Under the pieces are notes generated by a model that did no database searches, was not told the origin of the DNA, and worked only from the letters and a program-made list of their open reading frames with translations. Below are positions 52,632 through 60,199 of a stretch of 64,000 nucleotides of DNA, piece by piece (the first letter of the stretch is position 1; each line of letters begins with the position of its first letter). The DNA is taken from contig MKUN01000015.1 in the NCBI GenBank assembly GCA_001897835.1, positions 50,075 to 114,074 of the forward strand. Direction: 5' to 3'. Made by a program: the position numbers and the translations under genes. This stretch comes from Bacteroidetes bacterium 46-16. GTDB taxonomy: Bacteria > Bacteroidota > Bacteroidia > Chitinophagales > Chitinophagaceae.

Positions 52632-54143
52632 TTAATGGATGTGTTGCTTAGTTCCGCCATTTGGGATGGTGGGTGGGCTTTGGGGCTTTGCCGTCGGCAA
52701 ATATGATAATTTAATATGGATATCTTCCTGCCCTACAGTTATGGTGTCTGTAATTGTCTCCACAATAGTTCTTTTATCTTCAAATGGTAATGTATTCCAC
52801 TGAGAATAGAGGTCTTTGGCGTCTTGGAGGACTACATCGCTCGATTGGTGCTGTACCTTGAGGAAGGCTATCTCGGCTTCAAGGCTCGGAAGCTGGTTGG
52901 TGACCTGGCCGTACTGTTCCTCTATAGGCCGTATATAGTCCTCAAACAATTCCCTCGACATGCCATGATTGATGCGCATGTCGACCAAAGCATCCAGTTT
53001 CTTTTTAATGTTTGTCTTTTCTTCCAAAACGCGGTCGAGCAATTTTTGTTTTTCGAAAATCGTCGAATCCAGATTTTGCAAATAATCTGAAATCGAAGTC
53101 TCGGTGAGGAGGAAAGTCTTGAGTTGCTCATGGAAAATCTCATCGAGATCCGACACCCATATCCGCGTTTTGCAGGTCTTGCAGTAATAGGCCGGATTGG
53201 CCGTTTTTTGGTGGTATACGTACATTTTCTTGCCGCAGGTCTCACAGACCACATATCCGGCCAGGAGGTTCTTGGATTCGCGGCCTTTGCGTTTAAGCTT
53301 TATTTCTGACTCGTCCAATATTCGATTGCACTCGTTCCAGATTTCCTCGCTCACGATGGCCGGACAGGCAAATACCACCCATTCGGACATGGGTTTTGGG
53401 ACAGAGCCTTTACCAGGGCCTAGGGTTTTGGTGAAATTAGCCCGGCGCTCGCCTTTAGAGCAGGTATCCCGCAGTATCCGATGCACATTGGTATCAGCAA
53501 AGTTGGTTCCCTTACGGGTGCGGAAGCCCTGCTCGTTAAGCATACGGGCAACGGCTTTTTTCCGCTTATGTTTTAAAAAGAGCTCGAAGGTGAGCTTTAC
53601 GACAGGCGCATATTTCTCGTCTATCAGGAACTGGCCGTTCTCCCATTTATAGCCGACCGGCGGCAGGCCGCCGATGCGCTTGCCCATCTTTGCCCGGATG
53701 GGTATTGAGGCTGCCACCCGCGAGGCGATCTCCTCTCGCTCCCATTGGGCCATTGCGGCGATCATGGTGTAAAAGAGACGACCGGCAGGGCTTGAGGTAT
53801 CTATGGCCTCTTGCAAGGAAATGAGATCGGCATCTTCGGCCTTGAAGATGTCTGCAAATTCAAGCAGTTCTTTGGTGTTCCTGGCCAAACGGGCAAGCTT
53901 CGAGAATATGAGGCCGGTTATGGCCCCGCTCCTGATATCCGCAAGCATGCGCTTGGTTTCAGGATAGCCCATGACGGATTTGCCGGAGAGGGCTTCGAGG
54001 TGGTACACCTCTTTGACCTCCCAGCCTTTTGAAGCGGCGTACAGCCGGGCGCGTTGTTCGTGATGTTCGGGTGAATCTCCCTTTGCCTGGTCTTCGGTAC
54101 TGACACGTATCCAGATACCGACAGCTTTGTTGTTAAGTTCCAT
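52632..54143 (-). CDS. large serine recombinase (integrase)
   Basis: A 503-aa large serine recombinase. The catalytic domain (about 1-150) has the nucleophile Ser in WIRVSTEDQAKGDS and Arg-rich ARLARNTKELLEF. The Recombinase domain (about 160-280) has PPVGYKWENGQF and ARMLNEQGFRTRKG. The zinc ribbon is CETCGKK...YYCKTCKTR (about 305-332), and a coiled-coil (about 345-440) follows, as needed for integration. It is intact and full-length. It borders dinB, and an AT-richer accessory segment follows, so it may mark the edge of an integrated element. A -7 box is at 54269-54276. Confidence 0.92.
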   Translation of the reverse strand: MELNNKAVGIWIRVSTEDQAKGDSPEHHEQRARLYAASKGWEVKEVYHLEALSGKSVMGYPETKRMLADIRSGAITGLIFSKLARLARNTKELLEFADIFKAEDADLISLQEAIDTSSPAGRLFYTMIAAMAQWEREEIASRVAASIPIRAKMGKRIGGLPPVGYKWENGQFLIDEKYAPVVKLTFELFLKHKRKKAVARMLNEQGFRTRKGTNFADTNVHRILRDTCSKGERRANFTKTLGPGKGSVPKPMSEWVVFACPAIVSEEIWNECNRILDESEIKLKRKGRESKNLLAGYVVCETCGKKMYVYHQKTANPAYYCKTCKTRIWVSDLDEIFHEQLKTFLLTETSISDYLQNLDSTIFEKQKLLDRVLEEKTNIKKKLDALVDMRINHGMSRELFEDYIRPIEEQYGQVTNQLPSLEAEIAFLKVQHQSSDVVLQDAKDLYSQWNTLPFEDKRTIVETITDTITVGQEDIHIKLSYLPTAKPQSPPTIPNGGTKQHIH

Positions 54144-54511
54144 GTGCTACAGTGCTTTTCTTGTGAAAGAATGAACGTTATCTGCTACCAGTACAGTGCG
54201 GGAAGGAATCTTCGCATATAAGCACTATGTTGAAATATAAGAGTGGACGCTAGTACTGCGTAGCGATGCTAAGGTACGAAAATTCTGCTACAGAAATGTA
54301 GAACCATTTTTCAATTAGTGATCTAAAGAAGCTGGCCCATTTCGGTCGGCTTCTATAAATATATAAAAATCGAACTCAATAATAATCTAATGATGGCATA
54401 AGGTAAATGAAATTAATGAAAGAAAAAATGTTTTTATTACATTTATGAGGAGAATAAAGATAACATTAGCGCTCCGTCCATCAGGTTAAAAAGTTCGTAC
54501 AACAGTCAAAT
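54144..54511. other. 368-base spacer between recombinase and adenylate cyclase genes
   Basis: It is A/T-rich with no gene. It holds the recombinase -7 box and probably the cyclase promoter. An attachment site for the recombinase could lie here because attP often sits next to the integrase gene, but no repeat or core could be recognised. Confidence 0.4.
54269..54276 (-). promoter_or_regulatory. -7 promoter box of the serine recombinase
   Basis: TACCTTAG on the minus strand fits TAnnTTxG, the same octamer as at dinB. The leader to the ATG at 54143 would be about 120 bases. Confidence 0.35.
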
Positions 54512-56449
54512 ATGCTTTTTAAGAAACGTTCTTACAGCATTATAGTTTTTCTTTTTTTCTGCTGTTTATCTTCGTTTGCGCAATCTACAACAACGATCTC
54601 GAATGGCGATTTGGCCCAAAGTATTGGTCGAAATGCGTATTATTTCGAGGATACAACGTCTAATCTTACGTTCAAACAAATTCTTACTCCTCCATACCAA
54701 AAAAAGTTTTTACCCACCTTGTTAGATGCTCCAAACTTCAAGATCACAAGGCATGCCCTGTGGGTCAAAGCAATCATTAAAAACAATTCGCCCAATACCC
54801 TTTACCTGAACATTGACAACCCAATTTTAGATACTGTCACATTCTATGAATTAAACGCTGCCGGTACATATACGTCTATAGAGGCAGGCACTCATATACT
54901 CCCTTCAAACAGGCTGCTTTTTACTCCGACATTCCTTTTCAGATTAAACTTACGACGGGGTGATAGCGCAATATATTACATCCGGGCAGCCGCAAACTCG
55001 CCAATGCAAGTCCCTCTTTTTACGAACACGGTGGAAGGATTTTTCATGCAGATGACGGTGGAAGGATTATTGCACGGCCTCTATTACGGCATTATTTCCA
55101 TCATGATCCTTTATAACCTGTTCTTATTCTTTGCAATCAAAGACAAAGTGTACCTGTATTATATTGCTTATGCCTTTTGTATCGGCCTGTTTAATGCATG
55201 TGTATATGGCCACCTGATATATTTTAACGATGGGATATTTCAAAACTGGATGAGTAGACGAATAGTTACATTGGCCAGTATCGTTTTAATGGCAATGGTC
55301 ATCTTTTCCATGACATTTTTGGACACGAAAAAAAATGCGCCCAGGTTTCATAAATATTTGACGCTGATCACGGCGCTACTCATTATCCCGATCAGCATCG
55401 AACTCTCAGGAGATGTCTGGACCTCTGACAATGTCGTCAACATCTTCTCGATAGTCATTCCTTTTTCATTGCTCACTATCGGCATTCACCTCTATAAGCG
55501 CGGATTTAAGCCGGCAAAATATTATATCCTTGCGTGGATACCCTTTCTCATCAGCATTATCATATTTACGCTGGCGATGCAAAATTTTATTCAATCTACA
55601 CAGTTTACAAAGAACTCAATGGAAATTGGCTCAGCGCTGGAGGTGCTCCTTATTTCATTAGCTCTTGCAGACAGAATCAATATTTACAAGATAGAGCGTG
55701 CAAAAGCTCAGGACCAGTTATTACTTGCATCCAGGGAAAACGAACTGCTAATACTCGATCAAAACCTATTGCTTGAGCAAAAGGTGGAAGAACGTACACA
55801 GGAACTGGTCAATGAAAAAAGAAAATCCGATGATCTGCTGCTTAATATATTGCCGGAAGAAATAGCGGTTGAACTTAAAGAGAACGGTCATACAAGGGCG
55901 AAGCAATACGATAACGTCTCCGTATTATTCGCGGATTTCGTAGGCTTTACAAAAATTGCAGCACAAATACATCCGCAGCAATTAGTGAATGAATTGGATA
56001 GCTGTTTCAAAGCTTTCGACGCCATAATGGACAAATATCATATCGAAAAAATCAAAACTGTTGGCGATGCCTATTTAGCTGTTTGCGGCCTTCCGGTACA
56101 CAACGATCAGCATGCAGAAAACATATTGGTTGCTGCTATAGACATTATAAATTTTATAAAAGAGCGTAGAATTATCCTGGGTGACAGAACGTTTGAAGTG
56201 CGAATAGGCATACATACCGGAAGCGTAATAGCAGGAGTCGTTGGGATCAAAAAATTCGCCTATGATATTTGGGGTGATACTGTAAACACGGCAGCAAGAA
56301 TGGAGCAAAACAGTTCTCCCGGCAGGATCAATGTATCGGAAAGTACCTATCAACTGATAAAAGATAAATTCTCATGTCAGTATCGGGGTGAAGTTGAGGC
56401 AAAGAATAAAGGTATGTTACGAATGTACTACGTTGAGGAGAGTGTCTAA
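54512..56449 (+). CDS. receptor-type adenylate cyclase (7TMR-DISM)
   Basis: A 645-aa membrane protein. After a signal peptide (to SSFAQ) comes a 7TMR-DISM extracellular domain (about 30-170), a seven-helix membrane part (about 190-395), a coiled-coil linker (about 400-440) and a class III cyclase domain (about 455-645). The metal Asp residues are in VLFADFVGFTK and TVGDAYLAVCG. The purine-specifying residues are Lys in IEKIKTVGDAY and Asp in YDIWGDTVNTAARM, as in adenylate rather than guanylate cyclases. It should sense an external ligand and make cAMP. It lies in the accessory part of the window. Confidence 0.9.
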   Translation: MLFKKRSYSIIVFLFFCCLSSFAQSTTTISNGDLAQSIGRNAYYFEDTTSNLTFKQILTPPYQKKFLPTLLDAPNFKITRHALWVKAIIKNNSPNTLYLNIDNPILDTVTFYELNAAGTYTSIEAGTHILPSNRLLFTPTFLFRLNLRRGDSAIYYIRAAANSPMQVPLFTNTVEGFFMQMTVEGLLHGLYYGIISIMILYNLFLFFAIKDKVYLYYIAYAFCIGLFNACVYGHLIYFNDGIFQNWMSRRIVTLASIVLMAMVIFSMTFLDTKKNAPRFHKYLTLITALLIIPISIELSGDVWTSDNVVNIFSIVIPFSLLTIGIHLYKRGFKPAKYYILAWIPFLISIIIFTLAMQNFIQSTQFTKNSMEIGSALEVLLISLALADRINIYKIERAKAQDQLLLASRENELLILDQNLLLEQKVEERTQELVNEKRKSDDLLLNILPEEIAVELKENGHTRAKQYDNVSVLFADFVGFTKIAAQIHPQQLVNELDSCFKAFDAIMDKYHIEKIKTVGDAYLAVCGLPVHNDQHAENILVAAIDIINFIKERRIILGDRTFEVRIGIHTGSVIAGVVGIKKFAYDIWGDTVNTAARMEQNSSPGRINVSESTYQLIKDKFSCQYRGEVEAKNKGMLRMYYVEESV

Positions 56450-56496
56450 ATTATGATATTGGAAAACTTGGCACGACAGATCAGGAAGGCCGCATG

Positions 56497-56838
56497 CTAT
56501 ATGACATCTTGCTGGTCCATTATAGCTTTGACTAAAGACGTTTTAAATTCGTCTGAAATTAATTGCAATATTAAAGACTGCAGGGTTGGCCATAGCATGT
56601 CTCCCAATTCTTTTTTACTTTCAGGAATATCTGCGATTTGCATGGCCAGAATGTAAATCAATGATTCAGAGATATTGAGTGCCCGGCATATTTTTGCCAT
56701 TGTCATTTCTCTAGTTTTTTTATAGCCGTTCTCAATTTGAGACATTGATGTTTGTGAGATGCTGCATCGTGAACACAGTTCAGCTTGAGTCATGCCCGCT
56801 TGTGTTCTGATTGCCTTGATTATTTTACCAATATTCAT
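56497..56838 (-). CDS. XRE family transcriptional regulator
   Basis: A 113-aa protein with an N-terminal helix-turn-helix (about 1-65): IGKIIKAIRTQAGMTQAELCSRCSISQTSMSQIENGYKKTREM in outline, where GMTQAEL and ISQTSMSQIENG are the two halves of the motif. The C-terminal helix region may be a dimer or effector domain. It ends about 48 bases from the convergent cyclase gene and lies 17 bases before the MgtC-like gene stop on the same strand. Confidence 0.85.
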   Translation of the reverse strand: MNIGKIIKAIRTQAGMTQAELCSRCSISQTSMSQIENGYKKTREMTMAKICRALNISESLIYILAMQIADIPESKKELGDMLWPTLQSLILQLISDEFKTSLVKAIMDQQDVI

Positions 56839-56855
56839 TTGTTATTTTCTTCAGT

Positions 56856-57545
56856 TCATCGCCTTGATCGCACTTCTTTGACCCCATCCATATCTTTGAC
56901 CTTATTAATCGTCTGTGTTAATATATCGCCAGTTGGTGTGTGCCTAAAAAATATAAAGGCTTCACTCATACCTTCTTCTTGTAATGACCGTATATTCATT
57001 CCCGAAATCTGCAAACCTGCTTCTTTAAATATTGCTTCTATATCCGTAATGCTGACTTTACCTGTTTCATACATAATAGCCATGTTTTTTGCTGACATAT
57101 TTTTGATCTTGCCCTCAACAGGTTTTATCAGCGCCAGGATTACAAATACCAATAAAGTGGTTATTGTCGCGGCAAGATAAAGTCCGCCACCGGCAGCCAG
57201 GCCGACCGCTGCAACCGTCCACAGGCCGGCTGCTGTTGTTAAGCCTTTAACGATATGGGGCCTTAAAAAGAATATGGTTCCTGCTCCCAGAAACCCGATG
57301 CCGCTGATCACCTGTGCCGCAACACGGGATGGATCAAGAACGACATTCGGCTGCCCAAGGATATCCTTGAATCCAAACATGGATACCAGCATTATCAATG
57401 CTGAACCTATGCAAACCAGCATGTGCGTTCTTAATCCCGCTGTACCTTCTTTACGCTCTCGCTCCCAACCGACAATGGCTCCTAACAGAGCAGCTAACAG
57501 AAGACGTAGTAATATTTCCTGCGTACTAATGGTATAACCAGTCAT
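56856..57545 (-). CDS. MgtC/SapB family membrane protein
   Basis: A 229-aa protein with five or so hydrophobic helices at the N-terminus. The LLLAALLGAIVGWERERKEGTAGLRTHMLV motif, with the conserved Arg-Lys and Thr-His, and GFLGAGTIFF identify MgtC/SapB. The soluble C-terminal part (about 150-229) resembles the ACT-like tail of MgtC. Members are linked to magnesium stress and membrane ATPase control. It follows the hypothetical gene at 57570 by 24 bases, so the two may be cotranscribed with the XRE gene downstream. Confidence 0.9.
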   Translation of the reverse strand: MTGYTISTQEILLRLLLAALLGAIVGWERERKEGTAGLRTHMLVCIGSALIMLVSMFGFKDILGQPNVVLDPSRVAAQVISGIGFLGAGTIFFLRPHIVKGLTTAAGLWTVAAVGLAAGGGLYLAATITTLLVFVILALIKPVEGKIKNMSAKNMAIMYETGKVSITDIEAIFKEAGLQISGMNIRSLQEEGMSEAFIFFRHTPTGDILTQTINKVKDMDGVKEVRSRR

Positions 57546-57569
57546 CCCTTCTCGTTTTATGACCTTGTA

Positions 57570-58088
57570 TTATCCGGTAAAGCGTACGTTCATGACTTCT
57601 TTTATCATACCCTGCCATTTTTCTGCGACTTTTGTCAGTTCCTGCAACTCAAAAAGGCCGTCCCCGATCTCGGAATAGATCGTCACGTCTGTTTCGCTTC
57701 TATCCTTATTCAAAAAAGATAACTGAACTTTGCGTATCGATTCCTCAATTTCCTGTTCTTTCCCTTTCCGCAGTCGCGATACCCGGGTGGTCAGCTTTTT
57801 GATCTTACATTCGACAACATTATCCAGTTCAATGGCTTCCCCTTGTACATCTTCCGACTTGCCTACAAACACGAAAAACTTTCTCTGGCTGTCAAGAGCC
57901 AGGATTTTATTTTGGTATACTTCCTGTTTATCGGGATTCAGCCCATAATTGTTGTTTATCTTTGATAATATATCAAGCATATCCGCCTGCCTCTTTTTAG
58001 TTTGTCGTTTTGCCTGGTAGACAAATAACAATATAATAAACGCTATGACCGTGATAATGATCACGGCATATAAATGTGTATCTTTCAT
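57570..58088 (-). CDS. unknown membrane-anchored protein
   Basis: A 172-aa protein with one N-terminal transmembrane helix (LYAVIIITVIAFIILLFVYQ) and then a soluble alpha/beta part of about 140 aa with KFFVFVGKSEDVQGEAIEL and DVTIYSEIGDGLFELQEL. No known domain is recognised. It has no lipobox. Position just upstream of mgtC-like on the same strand suggests a joint transcript. Confidence 0.65.
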   Translation of the reverse strand: MKDTHLYAVIIITVIAFIILLFVYQAKRQTKKRQADMLDILSKINNNYGLNPDKQEVYQNKILALDSQRKFFVFVGKSEDVQGEAIELDNVVECKIKKLTTRVSRLRKGKEQEIEESIRKVQLSFLNKDRSETDVTIYSEIGDGLFELQELTKVAEKWQGMIKEVMNVRFTG

Positions 58089-58165
58089 TTAAATGGTTTT
58101 ATGATTATGAATAGCTGGCATTGCGCTGTAGCCCTACATCAGTAAGTCCTGTAAAACCCTACCTG

Positions 58166-58546
58166 TCACCAAAACCAATGTTTTGGGAACAAGTCTTTTA
58201 AATGAATGGCGGTAAAATACGTTTCTGCCGATCTCCTGTTGAGTTCAGTAAGTAGGCGTAAGCATCGGTATGAATAGAAATAAGCCAGATCATAACAGAT
58301 ATCATTATGTCTTTCGGGCCCATTAGATGTTTTTGCAAAAGGGTTGCCCAGGTCATTCTGTGGTGCAAGCAACAGGTCATGTACATTGTTATTGCCTAAA
58401 AAAGCGAATGGTAAAGGTCTTTCTGTTCCTTCGGGAAAGAAAGCGCCTATTTTCTCCTGGTTACTGGCACTAGCAAATACCGGCCGGGGGGATAAAATAC
58501 CTAAACTGCATAAAACAAGAATGTATATACTCTTGAGCAATCCCAT
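58166..58546 (-). CDS. unknown secreted small protein
   Basis: A 126-aa protein with a signal peptide-like N-terminus (IYILVLCSLGILSPRPVFASA). The mature part has EGTERPLPFAFLGNNNVHDLLL and ends HLKDLFPKHWFW, without known features. It follows the DoxX-like gene on the same strand. Function unknown. Confidence 0.55.
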   Translation of the reverse strand: MGLLKSIYILVLCSLGILSPRPVFASASNQEKIGAFFPEGTERPLPFAFLGNNNVHDLLLAPQNDLGNPFAKTSNGPERHNDICYDLAYFYSYRCLRLLTELNRRSAETYFTAIHLKDLFPKHWFW

Positions 58547-58600
58547 TGGATAAAGATAGTGAAAAAGGCCGACATGACAGTTGCCGTATGCAACCGGGAT

Positions 58601-58976
58601 TCAATTTGAATTCAGGCAAACAAAACGAAAATATGTAACAAATATACTGATTATCAATATCGTAGTAAGCATTGGCAATATTTTATATTCTTTCTTTAAT
58701 GTGTGATTAATTATGCCAGCCACCATTATGCCACCATAACCTACTGCTGTGATCGGTGTAAATACGGGTGTTATCCTGCTCAACCAGGGCAGGATAATGC
58801 CAAGACATCCCAACAATTCCAATACACCGAGTATACGGATAGGCAATAAATTTCCGCCAGGTTTAAATGTGCCCGTCGGAAATATGTTTTTCCCTGCTTC
58901 CACTGATCTTCCCTATTCCCGGCATTACAAAGAAAGCGGCGAGAACGACTTGCAAAACCCATGCGATTATATTCAT
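58601..58976 (-). pseudogene. DoxX-like membrane protein with a one-base frameshift
   Basis: Two frames join into a DoxX-like protein of about 124 aa. The first (ATG 58976) gives NIIAWVLQVVLAAFFVMPGIGKISGS, a first helix with the GxxKI motif. The second gives KPGGNLLPIRILGVLELLG, LPWLSRITPVFTP and two further helices. The shift lies near 58862-58866, where CACATTTAAACC would be in frame with one T less (H-I-K-P). No family block is missing. It belongs to the minus-strand set with the PepSY and TonB genes upstream. Confidence 0.7.
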
Positions 58977-59045
58977 ACCGGGGCATAAAAATAAGCAACC
59001 GAATATCCCGTATTCAAACAAGGAGACTTAAATGCGCTTGCCTGC

Positions 59046-60197
59046 TTAATGTATAGCTTTTTTATTTCTTCTACCCCACCAGATCAGGAATCCCGTAACC
59101 GGCAAACTCGCAGCAATAAAACTGGCTATAAAGGCGACGATCTTTCCTGGCAATCCTAACGCTGCACCCACATGTATGTCATAGTTCATCCCAATGATCT
59201 TTTCGCCGTTATTCTTCTTCGACCAATCCTGCCGCCCTAATAACCTCCCGCTGTGTTGGTCAAAGGATAATTCATCATAGTCGTAATAGATCTCCCTGCC
59301 CTTATAAGCGTAAATAGTTATTGCGGCATCAGGCCCATAAGCGGGCGAAATACCGATACGCTTAGCGCCCGGACTTAAGCTGGCCGCGGTTGTAAAGGCA
59401 ACATCTATCGCGTGGGCGGCATCTATTTCATGTGATATACCCGATTTGAACACCTCTTCCTTAGGGGGTGTGACGCTTAAGCTGGAAACCACATAAACAG
59501 CTGACTGAAACCAGCGAAATGCCCATACCATGCCCGACAGCGAAAGCAGTAGCACGAAGAACAGGGAATAAAAACCCGGCACATTGTGCAGGTCGTAATT
59601 CAGCCTCTTGAATTTGGCCTTCCATTTAATCTTGAAACTCTTGTTGAAATTCGCCTTGTTCCATTTTTTAGGCCACCAGAGTATAAGTCCGGTGATCAGC
59701 AGGATTACAAAAATAAGCGTGCCAATTCCCACTATAGGTTGTCCGTATTTTGTACTCAGCAGCAGACTCCAATGCAGGTATTTGACCACATTAAAGAACT
59801 CATATTTATAATCGGTGGTTCCGGTTATTTTTCCGGTGTAGGGATTTACACGAACCACTTTGTAATACTCCAGGGCATCAAAATAAGTCAGGGCATCTTC
59901 TGGCCCTTCTTTGTAAGCGCTAAACTCCCAGGCCCTTACGGGGTCATTGTAGGCGACAATAAAATTTATCGGCTTGTCTTTACCGAGCATTGCCTGCGCT
60001 TCATGCTGTAAAAACGATAACGGCAGCTTTTCATGGTCATCCGGTGGAGGAACAAAATACAAGTCAGGATGGAGCCTTTCGCTGATCTCTTTCTGGAATG
60101 TATAAATACATCCTGTAAGCGCCACGATAAACACCACCAGCCCGGACGCAAGTCCGAGCCAGAGGTGTATCTTTCCAACCGCCTTCTTAAAGGTCAC
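59046..60197 (-). CDS. PepSY-associated membrane protein (iron-regulated type)
   Basis: A 383-aa protein with four transmembrane helices (about 12-34, 140-165, 205-230 and 350-375) and a large periplasmic loop. The opening KIHLWLGLASGLVVFIVALTGCIYTF and the ending FLIWWGRRN are the standard PepSY_TM pattern of iron-regulated membrane proteins linked to siderophore reduction. It starts with GTG two bases after the TonB receptor stop, so it is cotranscribed. It may help release iron from the imported siderophore. Confidence 0.9.
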   Translation of the reverse strand: MTFKKAVGKIHLWLGLASGLVVFIVALTGCIYTFQKEISERLHPDLYFVPPPDDHEKLPLSFLQHEAQAMLGKDKPINFIVAYNDPVRAWEFSAYKEGPEDALTYFDALEYYKVVRVNPYTGKITGTTDYKYEFFNVVKYLHWSLLLSTKYGQPIVGIGTLIFVILLITGLILWWPKKWNKANFNKSFKIKWKAKFKRLNYDLHNVPGFYSLFFVLLLSLSGMVWAFRWFQSAVYVVSSLSVTPPKEEVFKSGISHEIDAAHAIDVAFTTAASLSPGAKRIGISPAYGPDAAITIYAYKGREIYYDYDELSFDQHSGRLLGRQDWSKKNNGEKIIGMNYDIHVGAALGLPGKIVAFIASFIAASLPVTGFLIWWGRRNKKAIH

Positions 60198-60199
60198 AC

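Noticed and set aside
51614..52651. Long plus-strand open frame (345 aa) opposite dinB
   Set aside because: It is the antisense of a GC-rich coding gene; composition is His/Ala/Leu-rich and no family motif is present. DinB on the other strand has all catalytic motifs.
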